Shown in pieces: positions 61,751-64,000 of a stretch of 64,000 nucleotides of DNA (its first letter is position 1; the number at the start of each line of letters is the position of its first letter). A program made the position numbers and the translations under genes. The notes under the pieces are model-generated. The model had not been told where the DNA came from, made no database searches, and was given only the letters and a program-made list of their open reading frames with translations. The stretch is from Oegoconia quadripuncta (Eukaryota; Arthropoda; Insecta; Lepidoptera; Autostichidae). The DNA lies in the NCBI GenBank assembly GCA_949316235.1, contig OX438747.1:32522601-32586600 (forward strand), written 5' to 3'.

Positions 61751-62781
61751 GTAGAGACAACATAATAAAGAAATTATAAAACCATAATGATAAAACCAGA
61801 TTACTTTTACAAATGCCCTCCTATAAAAAATCAAAAACAATACGAAACTTAATTGATTTAAGCCTGAGTCGCAGGCCTTTATGCGATTCCTCATAGGTAA
61901 TCTCAAAATCTTCTTTTGAGAACTTGATCTGTGTGTGAATGTTGATGAAATGTTGTGATGAATTGAGGTAAATGTCCTATTTGTCTCGTTTTTATAGGTA
62001 GGTATAACCGTAATCGGGTTTTAATAATTATTTAAGTCTTTATTTAAACATTTTTCTTAAACATTACGTTTGAATTTCTTTCATTTAGATGGGGTGCTGG
62101 AATTGTTTGTTGTCAAGTATGATAAAATGGCTGCTAACGTCCGCCATGTTGGATTTATTCCTTTTGGCTTCATCGTGGTGGAGTAAAAATTGAACAGGAT
62201 TAATTATATTTTTATTTATTCATTCTTTTTTTTTTCGTTTATTTATTCATTATATTTATTATATTCAGGATTTAATTAAAACTAAAACAATGGGTGCGCA
62301 AAAATTTAAATCCACGAGCAATGTGAGCGTTGCACCTAATAAAACTTTAAAATGGCTATCAAAATGGAAGAATAAAACAAATTGTACCAAAGTTAAATTA
62401 TGCATGGCAGTGAAAGTTTCAAAATCTCGGAACGTAGTAGTAACCAGCTACCTACCTACTGCCGCTAAGGAAGTCGATTTATTGCAACAAGATTCTTTGG
62501 AATAATAAAAGGCGGAATATTGTGCAGCACCAGCAAGTAGACAGTTTAGTAAGAAGAAAAAAAGACGGTCACGACCGAAGTTTTACAAAAGAAATAGAAA
62601 AGTAAAACTAAAGATCTGGCTGTATGAGCATATTACCATTGCGTGACCATAAAGTCTAAGTTTTCAAAAATAAACTGTCACTGTCAGTCAGAACGAAATT
62701 ACTTTTTGTTTTCTTTTTCTTCATGTTTTCTTCAACACGATTTAAACGATACCTTAATTTTTCTTAGTTCTATCATTTTAA
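61751..62781. other. Upstream region of the zinc-finger gene
   Basis: It contains AAAATGGCTGCTAACGTCCG near 62124 and a small 71-codon frame. The promoter or a 5' untranslated exon of the downstream gene may lie here, but no definite site can be assigned. Confidence 0.35.
62290..62505 (+). CDS. Small basic ORF, 71 aa, unrecognised
   Basis: It begins MGAQKFKSTSNVSVAPNKTL, is Lys-rich, and ends DLLQQDSLE-stop. The ATG context ACAATGG is favourable. It has no known motif and no paralogue in the window; it may be chance, a retroposon relic or an upstream ORF of the zinc-finger transcript. Confidence 0.2.
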   Translation: MGAQKFKSTSNVSVAPNKTLKWLSKWKNKTNCTKVKLCMAVKVSKSRNVVVTSYLPTAAKEVDLLQQDSLE

Positions 62782-64000
62782 ATGGCCGAATTAAATACCG
62801 ATGGCTGCCCGGTATTTGTGGACGTTAGTACAGACTTAACCCAGCTGCTGCCGCCGTCACAGCTATGTATGGAGAACATTATTAAAATTGAATCTTCCAG
62901 CGATCACGAAAGTCTACTGATGTAAGTTGAGTTTTACCATCAAGTTTTATAGGCCGAGCGTCCTATTCCAGGCAGGTCTTAGTTAAGATCAGTGTCGATA
63001 AGGCAGCATATAACAAAATTCATTGTATTAGCTCCTTAAACGAGTCGTATTGTTGAAGACCAGAATGTGACCAAACGATTGGTTGTTGTTGAAGCCGGAA
63101 TCCTAAATTCCAACGAAAGCCAATATAGTTTGTTAGCATAGACTCTTAATTATCTCTAAAACTATGATATAGCGATCACTGTGTTGAAACTGCAAAACCT
63201 GAATTGTAACAAGACAAAACTTCTGTGTCTCCTTATTGACACTAACCAAACCTAATACTCCAACCTGATTGTCGCCTTTTCTGCTAGTTAGTGCTCCATA
63301 ACTCTGATGGTTTTTTCCTTGTGGTTAAAAATCTCATCCAGTAAGTATATGTATCAAGCTCCTTTGCCACGGTGGTCTGGAAGTGATAAGACTGCCTTTG
63401 TACACCTATTTTAATAATTTCAATGTGTATATTTTTAAGTTGTGTACAATAAAGAGTGTTTCTTCCTCTTCTTCAACTCTATAATCTAACAGTGATTGTT
63501 ATCTTTTAGCGAAAGTAAAGGTCAAGACATGCTCATTCCGAAAAAAAAGAAATTTAAATGTCCAGAATGCCTTCGTTTCACAACACAAACAGAAGAGAAA
63601 ATGGTCCGTCACATCAGAAGAGTACACCGCGGAGAGAACCCCTTCCGATGCTACATGTGCGAGTATTCCACGTACAACAAATGTCTATTTGAAGAGCATG
63701 TACGAATCCATCAAGGCATTAAGCCCTTTAAATGTTCCCATTGCCCATATCGGAGCGTTTCTAAGAAGAACACAAAGAAACATGAGCTCATACACCGTCC
63801 TGACAATCCACTGCGTTGTACAGACTGCAGTTTTATTGCTCGTAACACGAGAAGTTTACGTTGCCACATTAGAAATAAAAACTGCGTCGTTAAACAGGAG
63901 CTAGAACGGCAGAACTGTAGTAATTGTGATTTTGAAACTAAAACCAAAAAGGAGCTAATTACACATAACAAAAATAAAAAGAAATGTAAGCTATGTGACG
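62782..64000 (+). CDS. C2H2 zinc-finger protein, 5' part (runs off the window)
   Basis: Exon 1 (62782-62921) starts at ATG in context TAAATGG and encodes MAELNTDGCPVFVDVSTDLT ... ESSSDHESLLM, an acidic leader ending in two bases before donor GTAAGT. Exon 2 (63510 onward, acceptor TCTTTTAG) reopens in frame with IESKGQDMLIPKKKK. Fingers follow: CPEC..H..H (from residue 64), CYMC..H..H, CSHC..H..H, CTDC..H (ending in Cys), CSNC..H (ending in Cys) and the start of another at CKLCD. Linkers such as ENPF and IKPF match C2H2 arrays. It is probably a nuclear DNA-binding regulator; targets are unknown. KKKK may be a nuclear localisation signal. Confidence 0.88.
63370..63475 (+). mobile_element. LINE 3'-end fragment in the zinc-finger gene intron
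   Basis: GGAAGTGATAAGACTGCCTT, TGTACAATAAAGAGTG: the standard end of an RTE-like element with AATAAAG. It ends about 35 nt before the exon 2 acceptor. Confidence 0.55.

Noticed and set aside
63711..63971. 86-codon minus-strand ORF
   Set aside because: Antisense shadow of the zinc-finger exon, which has clear C2H2 periodicity on the plus strand.

Overview
The window looks like AT-rich nuclear DNA of an insect, most likely a moth or butterfly. This is inferred from split genes with short GT-AG exons in long introns, many tRNA-headed SINEs of lepidopteran style, CR1/Jockey- and RTE-type LINE fragments, and many MITEs. No prokaryotic operon, CRISPR array, rRNA or genuine tRNA gene was found.

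Cellular genes. Two complete, tandem, minus-strand flavin amine oxidase genes fill most of the window. Gene A (3305-28379, 8 exons, 484 aa) and gene B (37073-56290, 8 exons, 491 aa) look like secreted polyamine/spermine-oxidase-like enzymes. Their exon number, intron phases and TATA-to-ATG spacing are identical, so they are a tandem duplication. FAD-binding exons stay 73-80% identical while substrate-domain exons fall to about 30-47%. An unrecognised charged protein (58997-60055, minus) follows. A C2H2 zinc-finger gene (62782 onward, plus) runs off the right edge.

Region by region. 1-3300: a truncated MITE, the first of three 879-bp THAP/P-like elements, and a Harbinger-like MITE with nested insertions. 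3305-28379: gene A; its introns hold a 5'-truncated LINE (11.3-13.7 kb), a dead P-like transposase fossil split by a LINE (16.9-20.8 kb), a hAT element inside another transposon (23.8-24.9 kb), and a nest containing an 80-bp tandem repeat (25.1-26.65 kb). 28.4-37.0 kb: intergenic, with a retroposon carrying an 18-bp target duplication, a foldback with 88-bp perfect arms, THAP element copy 3 and a partial Jockey reverse transcriptase. 37073-56290: gene B; its introns hold SINEs, a decayed CR1/Jockey-type LINE (45.9-48.9 kb), a 9-bp-TSD element and an 815-bp long-TIR element. 56.3-64 kb: MITEs, gene C and the zinc-finger gene.

How the parts relate. The two oxidases are the only obvious functional pair. 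Nearly everything else is mobile DNA, much of it nested, with several insertions datable by target-site duplications and by paralogous empty sites inside the same window. Percent identities were counted by eye, and family names for repeats rest on structure rather than database searches.
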